Positions 53,929 to 64,000 of a DNA stretch of 64,000 nucleotides are shown one piece after another. The first letter of the stretch is position 1; the number at the start of each line of letters is the position of its first letter. The stretch lies in contig OZ022502.1 of assembly GCA_963989385.1 (NCBI GenBank), positions 12,387,001 through 12,451,000 of the forward strand, written 5' to 3'. Below the pieces are notes generated by a model. The model saw nothing but the letters and a program-made list of their open reading frames with translations, was not told the origin of the DNA and did no database searches. Source of the stretch: Ctena decussata (taxonomy: Eukaryota; Mollusca; Bivalvia; Lucinida; Lucinidae). The position numbers were made by a program, and so were the translations under genes.

Positions 53929-55800
53929 AACGCAATACATTTTGTGTGCGTGCGCGAGCGGAAGCGCGTGCGCCTTTGTAAATACATTCACCTGTTGCGT
54001 TTAGCCCAGTTTCTAAGTAACCACAAGGGTTAGAAGCTACAAACTTGCTCCAAAGATACGCCTGAGGAAATCTACTGAAAGCAGCGATGCATGTCTGGCC
54101 ATGGGCTAAAGAGTGGGGGTGGGGGTGGCGGGGGGGGGGGTGGCGGGGGGGGGGGGGGTACTAATAAGGTGGGTTTTCTGCATCCTACCAAAGTTTATTT
54201 TTTTTCAACTGATGGTATACTCCATTGGGTCTAGTTTATTGGACCATATGTGACTTTGGTCGGAAAGCCTTAGTTACTGAGCTATGGGTCCACAGAAGTG
54301 GGTGGGGAATTCAACATGGTTTTAGCCTGTCTTGAAAAAATATTTTCATTTGGTAGAAGAGTACAACAGACAGACAGCGTTTAATAAAATGGTTAACAGA
54401 ACATCTGAAATGTATTTCCATATCATTTTGTTTGGTTTAATTTTAACATATGATGTCAGAAAAGATTTCATTTGACATCCAGCAATTTTTGAAATTTTTG
54501 TTCTCTATTTTCAATATTTCTTGGCGTCAGTGCAAAATAAACTGACTAGCAATTATCAAACGTATGTCAAGGAAGCACCTTGACCAGGACAATTGGCTGA
54601 TGGGACTAGAATATCACCATGACCTAGTTTTTATGGTTGACTGAACACATAAACTTGCTTGGAAGATGGTTTTCATTCAACTGTATAACCTAGAAATATA
54701 AAACTTTGGTAAAATTAATATCTTAACTGCTACATTTCGCCCCCACTACCACATAATTAAGATGCAGGGAGACGTATTGGTTTAAGTGCAGATCCCGTCG
54801 GTGTCTGTGGCGTCGTCATTGTGACAGTTTGTACCCACTATATTTCTTAAATCAACAGGCGGAATTTTACCAAACATGCATCTTTGGAATTTGACCAAGC
54901 TTGCTTGGATACACAATTGGGACAAGCCAAACACCTGATAGGTTTTGTTTGATTTGACCCCATTTTCAAGGTCACAGGAGGTCTTAAACTGTTAAGACTA
55001 ATTCCACCTAACCACCAAAAAATCTAAATAGGGGTCCGGCACGAATAGTCACCGATTTTCTTCAAACTTTCAGAGAATGTTGACAACTACATATAAACAA
55101 ATTTTTGACAGTTCTTTCTTTCGAAAACTCAACCGTTAACATGGCAACGGCAAAATAGTATTTTCTGCTTAAAACTAACAAATTTGGACAAGGTTCACGA
55201 AGGGTCAAAATCGGCCCTGTCTCAGAAATTGATGGAATTTTACTATATCATATATATATATATATGTTTCCTGCTACTGAAAATGGATTTTTTTTAATGT
55301 CTGAAGTCTTATTTGCGCATTTGTGACGTCATTTACATACCCTACCCACGCGATGTATTTAATGATTTCATGACGTTAACGATTTTAGAAGTTTGCTGTG
55401 TGGCGCTTTTCCGATTGCTCTGTGCTGCCGCTGCTGGTAGATTAGGTGTTACTATTTCTGTTCTGCGGAGACTCTTACGTACGAATATGCAAATCTTTAT
55501 ATTTAACTCCCGTGATGGAATTGCATGTAATAATGACGATTGTAGAGCTTAAAAAGTCTGTGAGCTTCAAGTTTTGCTATACTATGACATTTAATAAGGC
55601 ACTATTATTCTGAGCCCCGTGTTAGTTTTTGTTTAGCATTTCGTCTGCAAAACACATATTTTTTACGTATGTTTCATTTTGCGGACGAAATGCGAAGCGA
55701 AAAAAACTGCGGTTTCTTATTCATGACAATTTATGTTAATATCAAAAATAGTTTGTTTGCTGTCTTGGCCTAAGTCGCTGTTAAGGGATTGTTGTATGAG
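53929..55800. other. Unannotated DNA with G-rich tract and short hairpin
   Basis: Poly-G/GGGGGTGGC run at 54113-54161; (AT)n at 55252-55265; hairpin GCATTTCGTCTGCAAAA and mirror at about 55638-55693. The frame at 55313-55552 has no supporting splice context. Confidence 0.4.
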
Positions 55801-56430
55801 GTGCCGTTTTACTATAAATTCCCTGTTTTGTGATATCACTAAATGAAGTAAGTAATAACACAAAATTGATATCGTTATGTCACAAAATATGTGCGATTTA
55901 GTGATATCACAAATTCGAATTAGTGATATCAGGAAAATGAATGGACATTACAAAATCGATTTTGTGATATCACTAAATCACAACTATTTTGTGATATTAC
56001 TAACACTAATTCGATTTTGTGACATCCAAAAATCTGTTTAGTAATATCTTTAGCTCGATTTTTAGATCACTTAATAGATTGTTTTGTGATATCACAAACT
56101 CGAATGTGATATCACAAAATCATATCCACTGTTTAATATCGCAAAATCTAATTAACGATTTCACCAAATCAACTTTGTGACATCACAAATTCCATTCTGT
56201 AATATTACTTATTCATTCCTATTTCGAGATATCACTAAATCGACTGTGTGATATCACAAAATCGACTTTGTGATATCACTTAATCAATGTAGTGATTTCA
56301 CATAATAATTAGTGATATCACAAACCAAAATATATGATATGACATATTCGAAATAGTGATATCACATAATCGATATGGTGATATCACACATTCGATTTTG
56401 TGATATCACAAAAAAGAGGATTTTTGGTAA
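55801..56430. repeat. TGATATCA-type dyad satellite with GCCGTTTTACTAT start
   Basis: Opens with GGTGCCGTTTTACTATAAAT and closes near TTTTTGGTAAAACTGC, an imperfect inverse. Inside, about 25 units of roughly 20-22 bp each centre on TGATATCA (TTTGTGATATCACAAAATCG-like). Related by its ends, not by its unit, to 45225-46335. Confidence 0.85.
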
Positions 56431-56461
56431 AACTGCATATTATGGGGTCCTGGTGAAGCAG

Positions 56462-56687
56462 GATAATGGTTTTGACGGCATTCTTGAGTTTCCAGTTCGG
56501 TTCATACGACTTCAATGCTCAGAGGGAACTCAACTCAGATACTAAAACTGACGCTGCGCGCCTAAGACGTGTTTTGCATGCTTATACTAGCCCACAATCC
56601 ATAATGCAAAATACTAGCCCACAGAACAAGATAAACCATGTTCAAGGATTAACCGAGATTTTAAAGCGACATGAAATTGAACCTTAG
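56462..56687 (+). CDS. Candidate gene C, terminal exon
   Basis: After GGTGAAGCAG, one base completes the AG left by 53671 (AGG, Arg). The frame then runs 74 codons to a TAG: IMVLTAFLSFQFGSYDFNAQ, then RELNSDTKTDAARLRRVLHA, ending INHVQGLTEILKRHEIEP. The codon pattern looks coding and no repeat overlaps. The acceptor lacks a strong pyrimidine tract, because a satellite lies directly upstream. Not recognised. Confidence 0.4.
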
Positions 56688-56815
56688 TAAAATAGTACAT
56701 TCAATGTATGACTGAATGTTTCACACATTTCTTCTGTCACATACATGACCTACACAAAAAGTTGTGCGCAACTGAAAAAAAAATATTTTACATGTCGCTG
56801 GCCGGGTTTGAACGG

Positions 56816-56945
56816 CGCGAAAAGACGAAATAACGAAATGCGAAAAGACGAAATAACGCCACGCGAAAAGACGAAATAACGCCATGCGAAAAGACGAAAA
56901 GACGAAAAGACGCCAGGCGAAAAGACGAAAAGACGAAATAACGAC
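56816..56945. repeat. GCGAAAAGACGAAATAACGC minisatellite
   Basis: Tandem GCGAAAAGAC/GAAATAAC blocks of 10-11 bp in higher-order combinations. Same family as the large inverted array at 59643-60060. Confidence 0.9.
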
Positions 56946-57679
56946 ACACAAATACCCTTCTATTGATAACTGTATTGATTCCTGTATTGATTCCTAATAC
57001 TAAGACAGTTTGTCTGAGTAACCAATATAGACTCATATCAGACTACTGCAAACGCAGCTACAGAAGCAGTCTGATCACAGACTTTGCCACTGAAATGTTT
57101 TTTTTAATATATAAAATATATCTTTTTGACAGCTAAAAATTGTGAGGATAGACTATAAAATTAACGTGCACTGGGGTCGGCAACATTTTCTGTCAGTATG
57201 GTACCGTTTAGATTGAATAACAAATTTGTGCCTTGTTGAATGAGATCAAACACAGATATAATCAAGATAATCAGTCAAGTCAAGCAGCAGTCTTATGAAA
57301 ATTAGAAGGGATTTGCCACTGAAACTCTATTTTATCCGACAGAAAAATAAACCTTGTTAAAAGTGAAAAGGATAGCTATAAGTATTAGTATGGGGGTCGG
57401 CAATAATTACAGTTATTGATTAAAAAATCTGGGCCATGTTGACTTAAAAATTAGCAGACGCAAATTTGCGCATTGAGGAGCATAGGCAGACCTAGTACAT
57501 TGTTGTCGCAAGCATTTTTGAGAAATACCGTCAAACCTGTCTTAAGGGGTCACCCAAGGGAAGGACAAAAAGTGGCTACTTAAGACAGTTGACCCCTTAA
57601 TACATTTCATTTGCACTGTATTTTGGTTCAAAGGACCAAGAAAAGGTGGCTGCTTAAGCGAGGTGATCCCTTAATAGAG

Positions 57680-57775
57680 GTGACCACATAAGCAGGTTTG
57701 ACTGTATAGCTGACCATAAGCAGGTTTGACTGTATAGCTGACCATAAGCAGGTTTGACTGTATAGCTGAATGTAT
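57680..57775 (+). repeat. 27-bp tandem repeat, three copies
   Basis: ATAAGCAGGTTTGACTGTAT plus AGCTGACC, three times, the last running into the SINE's target duplication. Confidence 0.93.
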
Positions 57776-58062
57776 GCCAGGCCGCGTAGAGCAATCGGTA
57801 GGGCACCTGACTCATATGTCAGAGGTTCTGGGTTTGTTCTGGGTTCGATACTTTGTCTGGCCACATACTTTCGTTTCTCCTTCCGCTGATTCAAGAAGGG
57901 CAGTTGTCAGTTACTGGCAAAAGTATGTGCACTTAGTACTGGTTAACCGCTTAGGAGGTCTAAGCCTGCCCAGGAATAGTGTGGTTAGGTTAACTGACCG
58001 TACCGACATGACCATAGATGTTTACTGCGGACGTTAAGCAATAAATCAATCAATCAATCAAT
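57776..58062 (+). mobile_element. tRNA-derived SINE with 14-bp target duplication
   Basis: The head GCCAGGCCGCGTAGAGCAAT has A and B boxes (TAGAGCAATCGGTAGGG, GGGTTCGATAC) and a body as in 3520-3779. The tail is (AATC)5. Flanking direct repeats ATAGCTGAATGTAT lie at 57762-57775 and 58061-58074. Confidence 0.92.
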
Positions 58063-58752
58063 AGCTGAATGTATACACCTCCAAGAAAGATCTCTCTAAT
58101 ATTGAACATTTTGTCCCCTTCTGTCATATTTACAAAGAGGAACAACTTTTGTGACATTCTCTTTGCTTCCCAAGATAGGAAAGTGAAGCAAACAGAAAGT
58201 TAGATTCTTAAATAGGTCTACTCGTCAAGGAAAGAATTTGCTCCTAGAGGACCAAATTCTACTTTCAAGAGCTGACCCTCCTTAAGAAAGGAGGCAAAAA
58301 TGCAAAATTGCTTCCCATTGAGAGTGGTCCCGTTCACCTTAAGCACAGATACAAATATGTTGAAGCCTGTGTCTCCATGCATCCTACGTAAAAATAACCG
58401 TTTTTCTTTTCTTTTCTTTTTTTTTTTTAAATTTGAACAAGTAGATTTTAATATCTCGAGCTGTATCATAACATACGCAGATTGGTTACCAATGCAGAGC
58501 CTGACCAGACCACTGTTTTCCTAGGACACATATGTCCTAGGATTAAGGATCATAATGGTAACATGGTCCAAATTTATTACTTAATGCTAGCACCTAATCT
58601 ACTACTTAATGTATTTTCTGAGTAAACTGTGTTACAATATTATTGTTCAAACTGAGAGATCGAGAGAATTGGGTAAAATGTCCCACCAATGCTAAGGTCA
58701 TATGAAGACATGACCTCGCGGTTTAGAGTCACATCTGAAGGACCACTGAGGC

Positions 58753-58754
<2 letters not shown>

Positions 58755-58800
<46 letters not shown>
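58755..58800. repeat. (GT)n microsatellite
   Basis: About 22 GT dinucleotides. A short (CTAGT)n lies at 58834-58848. Confidence 0.97.
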
Positions 58801-58804
<4 letters not shown>

Positions 58805-59642
58805 GGGGCGGGGGGTCGAACTGACTGCAACCGCTAGTCTAGTCTAGTCTATCCCATAATCTTGTGAGGTCGTTAGGGCACCACAGATGACTCTACAACA
58901 CTCCTTTTCCACCTAGTCCTGTCTTCAGCTGCCCTAGTTGAGCTAGCAAAATCCATCCCTGTCGTTTAAAGAAGACTTGTAGAGGAAGTAACGGTAGTTG
59001 TGCCCCTTTGTAAAAATGGCGGAAGGGGGCACATTTTCAATATAAAATTCTTATATATTGGGACACATATGCGAAAGCCAAAGAGCAGTCTAATCAGGCT
59101 CTGCTCTGTCTGCGATTGGCACGTCTTTAGAAAACTATAAACTTGTTCAAATTTTGGGTTAGCTGCAGTTAAATGTATGTCAAATTAGGGAAAATACTGT
59201 ATCATTATTTTTTCATATCATAACACTTACAGCAAAGTGCAACAATGTTTCAATGTTTGTATAGACACCTTCGTCTTCCATAGTTTGAGAGAGATTACAT
59301 GGTCAACAAGTGGTTAATCTTTTAGGCAGTTTAAGATCAAAATTAAGATATGATGAAACTTGTTTGGAGTATTTTACTCCAAAACATTAGGACGGCTCAT
59401 TTTCTTTTCTGCCCGTTCAGTAGAAATACCCATAATGACTTCTTTCCTCATATTTTTGGTAATGTTTTTAAAAGAACAGTTTAGCGGCAAAAACTGCAAA
59501 CCGTGATTAGTACACTTCTTTACAAATTGCATTCTGATCAGGGTCTACACAGTTTAAAAAAGAAACACCTGTCTAAGTTTTCAAAGTATTAACTGCATTT
59601 AGAATAGGATCTATTGATACATCTTAATGCAAAACACGTGAT
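58801..59642. other. Unannotated DNA with family-F fragments
   Basis: Fragments with AAAGAGCAGTCTAATCAGGC at about 59080 and TCTGATCAGGGTCTACACAG at about 59527 resemble family F. Nothing else supported. Confidence 0.4.
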
Positions 59643-60060
59643 GCGAAAAGACGAAAAGACGCCATGCGAAAAGACGAAAAGACGAAATAACGCCACGCGA
59701 AAAGACGAAAAGACGAAATAACGCCACGCGAAAAGACGAAAAGACGAAATAACGCCACGCGAAAAGACGAAAAGACGAAATAACGCCATGCGAAAAGACG
59801 AAATAACGCCATGCGAAAAGACGAAAAGACGAAAAGACGCCACGCGAAAAGACGACAAATTAAGAGTTTCAAATGGCGTCTTTTCGCATGGCGTTTTTTC
59901 GTCTTTTCGCGCTGAAATTTCGTCTTTTCGCGTGGCGGGTTTCGTCTTTTCGTCTTTTCGCATGGCGTTATTTCGTCTTTTCGTCTTTTCGCCTGGCGTT
60001 TTTTCGTCTTTTCGTCTTTTCGCGTGGCGTCTTTTCGCGGCGAAAAGACGAAAAGACGAA
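59643..60060. repeat. Inverted GCGAAAAGACGAAA minisatellite
   Basis: The left arm (59643-59852) runs CGAAAAGACGAAATAACGCC; the right arm (59874-60060) is its inverse (GGCGTTATTTCGTCTTTTCG). A 20-bp spacer TTAAGAGTTTCAAATGG separates them. All frames are open on both strands (FRLFVFS and KRRKDE peptides); these are not genes. Confidence 0.92.
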
Positions 60061-60503
60061 ATGGCACAAACCAGCCACCATACGAAATGGCAATAATGGA
60101 TTTTGAATAAAAACAGAAGCACGCTTTGCATGATTTGTAACTCTGATGCATGTTTCTACATGTAGCATGGCTCGACATGCAACTAAATTATCCTTTCATT
60201 CGTTTATGCATTCTGTGGCCTAATTCGCGAGAGCTGCATCCTGGGAGCTGCGGTGATCAAAATATTTGTATGTTTTCGCATTCTACAAGTTTTGTTTTGC
60301 AGAACCAGATGAGACTGCCCCTGGGTCTACTCTGTTTGCTATTCCATTTTGCCACTTTGAGACACATCACTGCATTGAAAAAAAAAGCTCTTCAGTTTTA
60401 GGACAGTTTCGGTAATTATTGTAGGTTTCCCAATGTTAAGATTTTTTACGGATCTTGATCACTAATAAAAATATTGATAACAACAACACGTGTTTGCTAG
60501 TAT
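60061..60503. other. Spacer with family-F MITE copy (60285-60452)
   Basis: CCAGATGAGACTGCCCCTGG, then GTCTACTCTGTTTGC, then TTTCCCAATGTTAAG and TTTTTTACGG, the family-F end. No gene. Confidence 0.5.
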
Positions 60504-60778
60504 ATGGAAGCGGATTTTTTATTCAGTATTTGGATTTATGTGATTGGATGGATGATTGCGAATTTACGTCCTTTTAACAGTATTTCATTCATATCAGGAC
60601 GACGAGAGAGTGATAATGAAAGGATGTGTGCAATAAACCTATTTACGGTTGGAAATATTTCCGCCTCCAGTATGGGGGGCGGGCTGGAGGCGGCTTATCC
60701 CTGTACACGCGTGCAGACCCAACGCACCTTCTTTTCAGTTCTTTAACTATATAAACCGCTCTTCTTTTCAGAGTATGG

Positions 60779-61077
60779 TTTATGAATCGGTTTTCCCCTT
60801 TTTGTCCACAGCCTTTTCAAAGAACAGCAAGCGGAAACAGTCTTCGGCTTTCCGAGGTTCCGTAGTCTCCCCACCCCCAACCCCCACCTCCCTTCCGCCC
60901 CCCCCCCCCCTTGACAGACGGTACTTAAATACGCAACTCCTCCTGCAGTTTGTCGTGAATCATTCTGAAATTTTGCAGGCTTCTGGTCTGCAAATTGCAT
61001 ATAATTCGGGCATTATGGTTTTCAACTTTTTATTACTTTTATTGTTTTTGCAAACGGGCATCAGAAGACCTACTTAG
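60779..61077 (+). CDS. Weak candidate exon, Pro-rich
   Basis: After TTTTTGTCCACAG (about 60812) a frame is open to a TAG at 61075: FSKNSKRKQSSAFRGSVVSP, a Pro-rich run from a C-rich tract, then LDRRYLNTQLLLQFVVNHSE. The last 35 codons are hydrophobic and less coding-like. Start and end are unclear. It may be chance around a C-rich repeat. Confidence 0.2.
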
Positions 61078-61169
61078 GCTAGTAGGTGCTATATTTACCC
61101 CATCTCTGCTACCGATTTGCATTTATCATTCTGAAAACTAACATTACGGACTTCTTTTACATGCACTGC

Positions 61170-61488
61170 ACTGTCATTTTTTTTTGTAGATTTTACGGTT
61201 AAATACCTGGAAGTTGCCAGCCAGTTAATTTACCGTTATTTCTACGGGCGTTTGCCTGTAGAACATTTTTAGAAATCACGATTTGGAAGTGTTTTGTTAT
61301 CTGTCCGCACTCAAATATACCTTTACAGAATTGAAGGGCTTTATGACCAAAACAGCATCTGTTCTATTCTACCCTACTCTGTTTGATGATTCCTGCAATT
61401 TTTACGGGCGACCGTAAAAATAACGGGAAATGGACTGGCAGTTGCTTGCCAGTTATTCTACCGTAAAAGCTACGGATGTTTTTACAGT
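61170..61488. mobile_element. TIR MITE with CACTGTAAA ends, copy 2
   Basis: CACTGTCATTTTTTTTTG, then GATTTTACGGTTAAATACC, through CTACGGATGTTTTTACAGTG. About as long as copy 1 (42319-42636), with shared CTACGGGCGTTTGCCTGTA-like inner sequence. Confidence 0.85.
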
Positions 61489-61967
61489 GTGTAAATGTGC
61501 ATATGGTTAGTGGGATTATGGTATTTTTCTCGCTTTGCAAACTTACTTACTTTTTCACTCGCAACACTACTTCTTTGACTATTCAGTGGACCCCTTACAC
61601 CCTACTCATACTTCTGAACAAATGCTATATTTTGGTCATTAAAACAGAAATTGTCAACAAAACCGCAAACCAATTGTTTTGGGTGCCAAACTGTATAGTG
61701 TATGCTCCCATCTTCCCGCTCGTTCGGAGAGCTTTTGAAGTCTGAGCCGTTTTCCCCGTGGATCACTGTTGAGTTGGCTTGGGCTTAGCAAACCTTGAAT
61801 ATTCATACCTTCTTTCCGGCCAAGGTATCTTGAATAATTAGCCGTCTCTCGCGGCAAGGTACTCTCTGCAAATGACGTCACCCAACGCTACTCTGTGACG
61901 TAAGAAACCGTAACTTGGCGCGTCTTTTTCGGTTGTTTTTCATTGAAAAAAAAAAGGAAAAGTTATT
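61489..61967. other. Unannotated DNA
   Basis: CRE-like TGCAAATGACGTCACCC at about 61868 and CTGTGACGTAAG at 61893 are 25 bp apart. No transcription unit can be tied to them. Confidence 0.3.
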
Positions 61968-62090
61968 TTTTCACTGTGGGCACAGCTGCCTTACAAAAAA
62001 TATCTATTAAAAATCGGTAGATAATTACAATATCTATGCACCGTCAAAAAATCTTTTTGTAAGGCGACTGTGCCCATAGTCAAATTTGCG
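61968..62090. repeat. 120-bp hairpin
   Basis: ACTGTGGGCACAGCTGCCTT, then ACAAAAAATAT, is mirrored by TTTTTGTAAGGCGACTGTGC, then CCATAGT. Confidence 0.75.
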
Positions 62091-63893
62091 ACCAAAGACG
62101 CGAAAACTCGCAAAAAACATCAAAATACGCCTACCCTACCCCATTTTATCGGCCTATTACATAACAGAGATAGGTTAATATAGAAAACCAAGTGCCGATT
62201 CTGACAGTAGAGATGCCAGGCATACCAACTAGCAAAATGCCGCTGTTCTTAAGCGAGTTGGATTTTTTGCCAATCTACAGGGCCGACAAAGCAGGTTCAC
62301 TTGCTTTGAATTTTTTGTTAAAATCAACAATTTTGACTATTTAGTCCATGGCAGTGTGACTATGTAGATCTTCTTTACATAAAAGATGTAAAGGAACTAT
62401 GTTTACATAACACACTTTGCTTGTATTTACCAGTGTACCATTTCACATATTTTTTTTATTCCGGCTTCAATCAGGGTGGGGTTTGCCGTTTTCCAGTTTT
62501 ACCGAAAATCCTGTTTTTGGACATTTTCATGAATCTATTATTTCAAAAAGCCAGCAGAGTTGAGCGTATTCAAGTGTTTTTATAAAAAAGCACATTACCA
62601 GTTAAAGAGAATAAGATAATAAAATTGATGGGCACTCCATAGTCGGAAATTTAAGACGCTGGCAAATTTGACCACTGAAACAGCTTTGTAACATTTCTCC
62701 ACTTCAGTTGATGTTGTCCTTCAACCATATTCCATAATTTATTACTTTACCAGACTAAATACTTGAACAAGATAATTATGGTTTAAAGAAATACATCTTC
62801 TCCACAGCTTTACACAATGGTTCTACAAAGATCTGGTTAATTGAAATGGGACTGTGATTACCCCACCCACGTAAATTGCATGCAAAATTGTGAATAACCA
62901 TAAACTGTATTTTATTGTCATTTTTTATGTCTGTTAAACCAAGCAAATAAGTAAAGAAGATAGCAACATAAGTTTCTTTATTTTATTTATTGTGGGCCAA
63001 GTTTTGCTGTCGTAACCATGGAAACAAGAAATGACAAAACAGACTGAACTCTATAAATATATTTGGCTTTCAATTGTTTAAATTATCACTCTGAAACAAA
63101 GCAATTATTTATCACATTGTCAACTTTTCTAAATCATCCTAGTTGATCTGAGATCAGTGTATTAACTAGATTTAAATTTGCTTGGATATGTAATAAAAGG
63201 TCTGATTAGATAACGACAAATAGTTTCAAAAGTACATACATGTATGTATATTCTGTGATACTTAGTAGAGCAAACTTGATGGGCTATCTTTTCAAGGGGA
63301 TGGTCTCCAGAGTGTAACATTAGTCTTTATATCTCAGAATAACTCTCTGGGTCTATTGTTATCAAATTCAGTGTTTGCCACCTTGGCAAACCTTGAATAA
63401 TTCTGTAGCCGTCAGTTATTTACGTTACCTCGATAAATTTTGAATATCTAAAATATTCATTGAGGTCAATAAGAAATGTGTTTAAACTATATAAGTGTAT
63501 CAAAAATAAATATTTTCTGTAAGAACTGTTGATATACTATAAATTAGACTGCACAGAAAACGGTTCAGAACTTTGGTGTTGTTATTTTCGTTACAATATA
63601 TCATGGATATACGATATATCATGGACCCCTGGAAATATAACTTATGTTGTTGCGTTTTGCATAGACCGTGAAAAATGCCCCAAAATGTTCAATTCTCTTA
63701 TTGTCCCCAATTAATATTTTCTAACAAAACATATTTGAGACCACTAGCTTTTAAACAGTGTCATCTATGTAATGTTGAACATCGTTATACCTAAAATTCT
63801 GACTTTAAACCAACGCAGTTGTGATAAATATCTGTATTGTTTAGTGAAATGAAACTTTTGCATAGTACCTACTTAGACAGAAAACAGTTATAT
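62091..63893. other. AT-rich DNA without supported features
   Basis: I see no exon, element boundary or tandem repeat here. The short frame at 63529-63714 overlaps a small ATATCATGGATATACGATAT dyad and has no splice support. Confidence 0.4.
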
Positions 63894-64000
63894 ACAATAC
63901 AATACAATACAATACAATACAATACAATACAATACAATACAATACAATACAATACAATACAATACAATACAATACAATACAATACAATACAATACAATAC
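63894..64000. repeat. (AATAC)n microsatellite
   Basis: Uninterrupted pentanucleotide to the last base; it continues past the window edge. Confidence 0.98.

Larger units (their letters stand above)
57477..58380. mobile_element. Family-G element, copy 2, split by insertions
   Basis: Starts GGAGCATAGGCAGACCTAGT and resumes after the SINE at about 58064, through GACATTCTCTTTGCTTCCC, GGAAAGAATTTGCTCCTAG and AAATATGTTGAAGCC, parallel to 44290-44640. The interruption at about 57537-58062 holds a TTAAGACAGTTGACCCCTTA-type sequence, tandem repeats and a SINE. Confidence 0.65.

Noticed and set aside
59589..60178. 180- to 184-codon minus-strand frames and plus-strand frames in the same place
   Set aside because: They translate the inverted GCGAAAAGAC minisatellite in all directions (FRLFVFS, KRRKDE); no unique sequence supports a gene.

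Overview
This is a 64-kb stretch of animal nuclear DNA. It is AT-rich, its genes are split by long introns, and it is crowded with short non-autonomous mobile elements. There are no bacterial-type operons. The best guess is a bivalve mollusc. The reasons are a pearl/Helentron-like element with about 162-bp tandem units, 15 copies of one palindromic MITE beginning TGAGCCGCGACACG, tRNA-headed SINEs, and the overall texture of bivalve genomes. The species cannot be fixed from the sequence alone.

Two genes are well supported. The first is a plus-strand single-pass membrane protein: a sushi/CCP exon (4854-5060), a transmembrane exon (6482-6635) and a long Asn/Arg/Tyr-rich cytoplasmic tail (9511-9570, 12071-12317, 20200-20417, 21194-21232). 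A possible terminal exon lies at 46733-46808. All junction phases agree (1-1-2-2-0-2-2). The second is an Olig-family bHLH transcription factor with its whole reading frame in one exon (41095-41829). If the distant terminal exon is right, Olig lies inside the last intron of the receptor gene, on the same strand.

Several weaker exon chains are reported with low confidence: a two-exon model at 459-787 and 1618-1960, a two-exon model at 53553-53671 and 56462-56687, and isolated coding-like segments near 47.4, 50.9, 52.4 and 60.6 kb.

Layout: 0-2 kb, microsatellite and candidate gene A; 2-21 kb, the receptor exons, with introns filled by a 500-bp TA-flanked element, a Helentron-like element, a 4.2-kb TIR element carrying 21-bp satellite arrays, and a 2.3-kb palindrome broken by a LINE fragment; 21-41 kb, no secure gene but MITEs, SINEs, a 1.3-kb palindrome (31475-32770) and a 1.4-kb TIR element (36866-38279); 41-42 kb, Olig; 42-57 kb, mixed repeats, two arrays built on GATATC palindromes, and candidate exons; 57-64 kb, a SINE with a clean target duplication, inverted minisatellites, MITEs and AT-rich DNA ending in an (AATAC)n tract.

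Most long open frames here are by-products of tandem repeats whose unit length is a multiple of three, or of palindromes, and were not called as genes. The main interest is structural: perfect or near-perfect palindromes from 60 bp to over 2 kb, satellite arrays carried inside TIR-bounded elements, and one hairpin core reused in elements with different ends.
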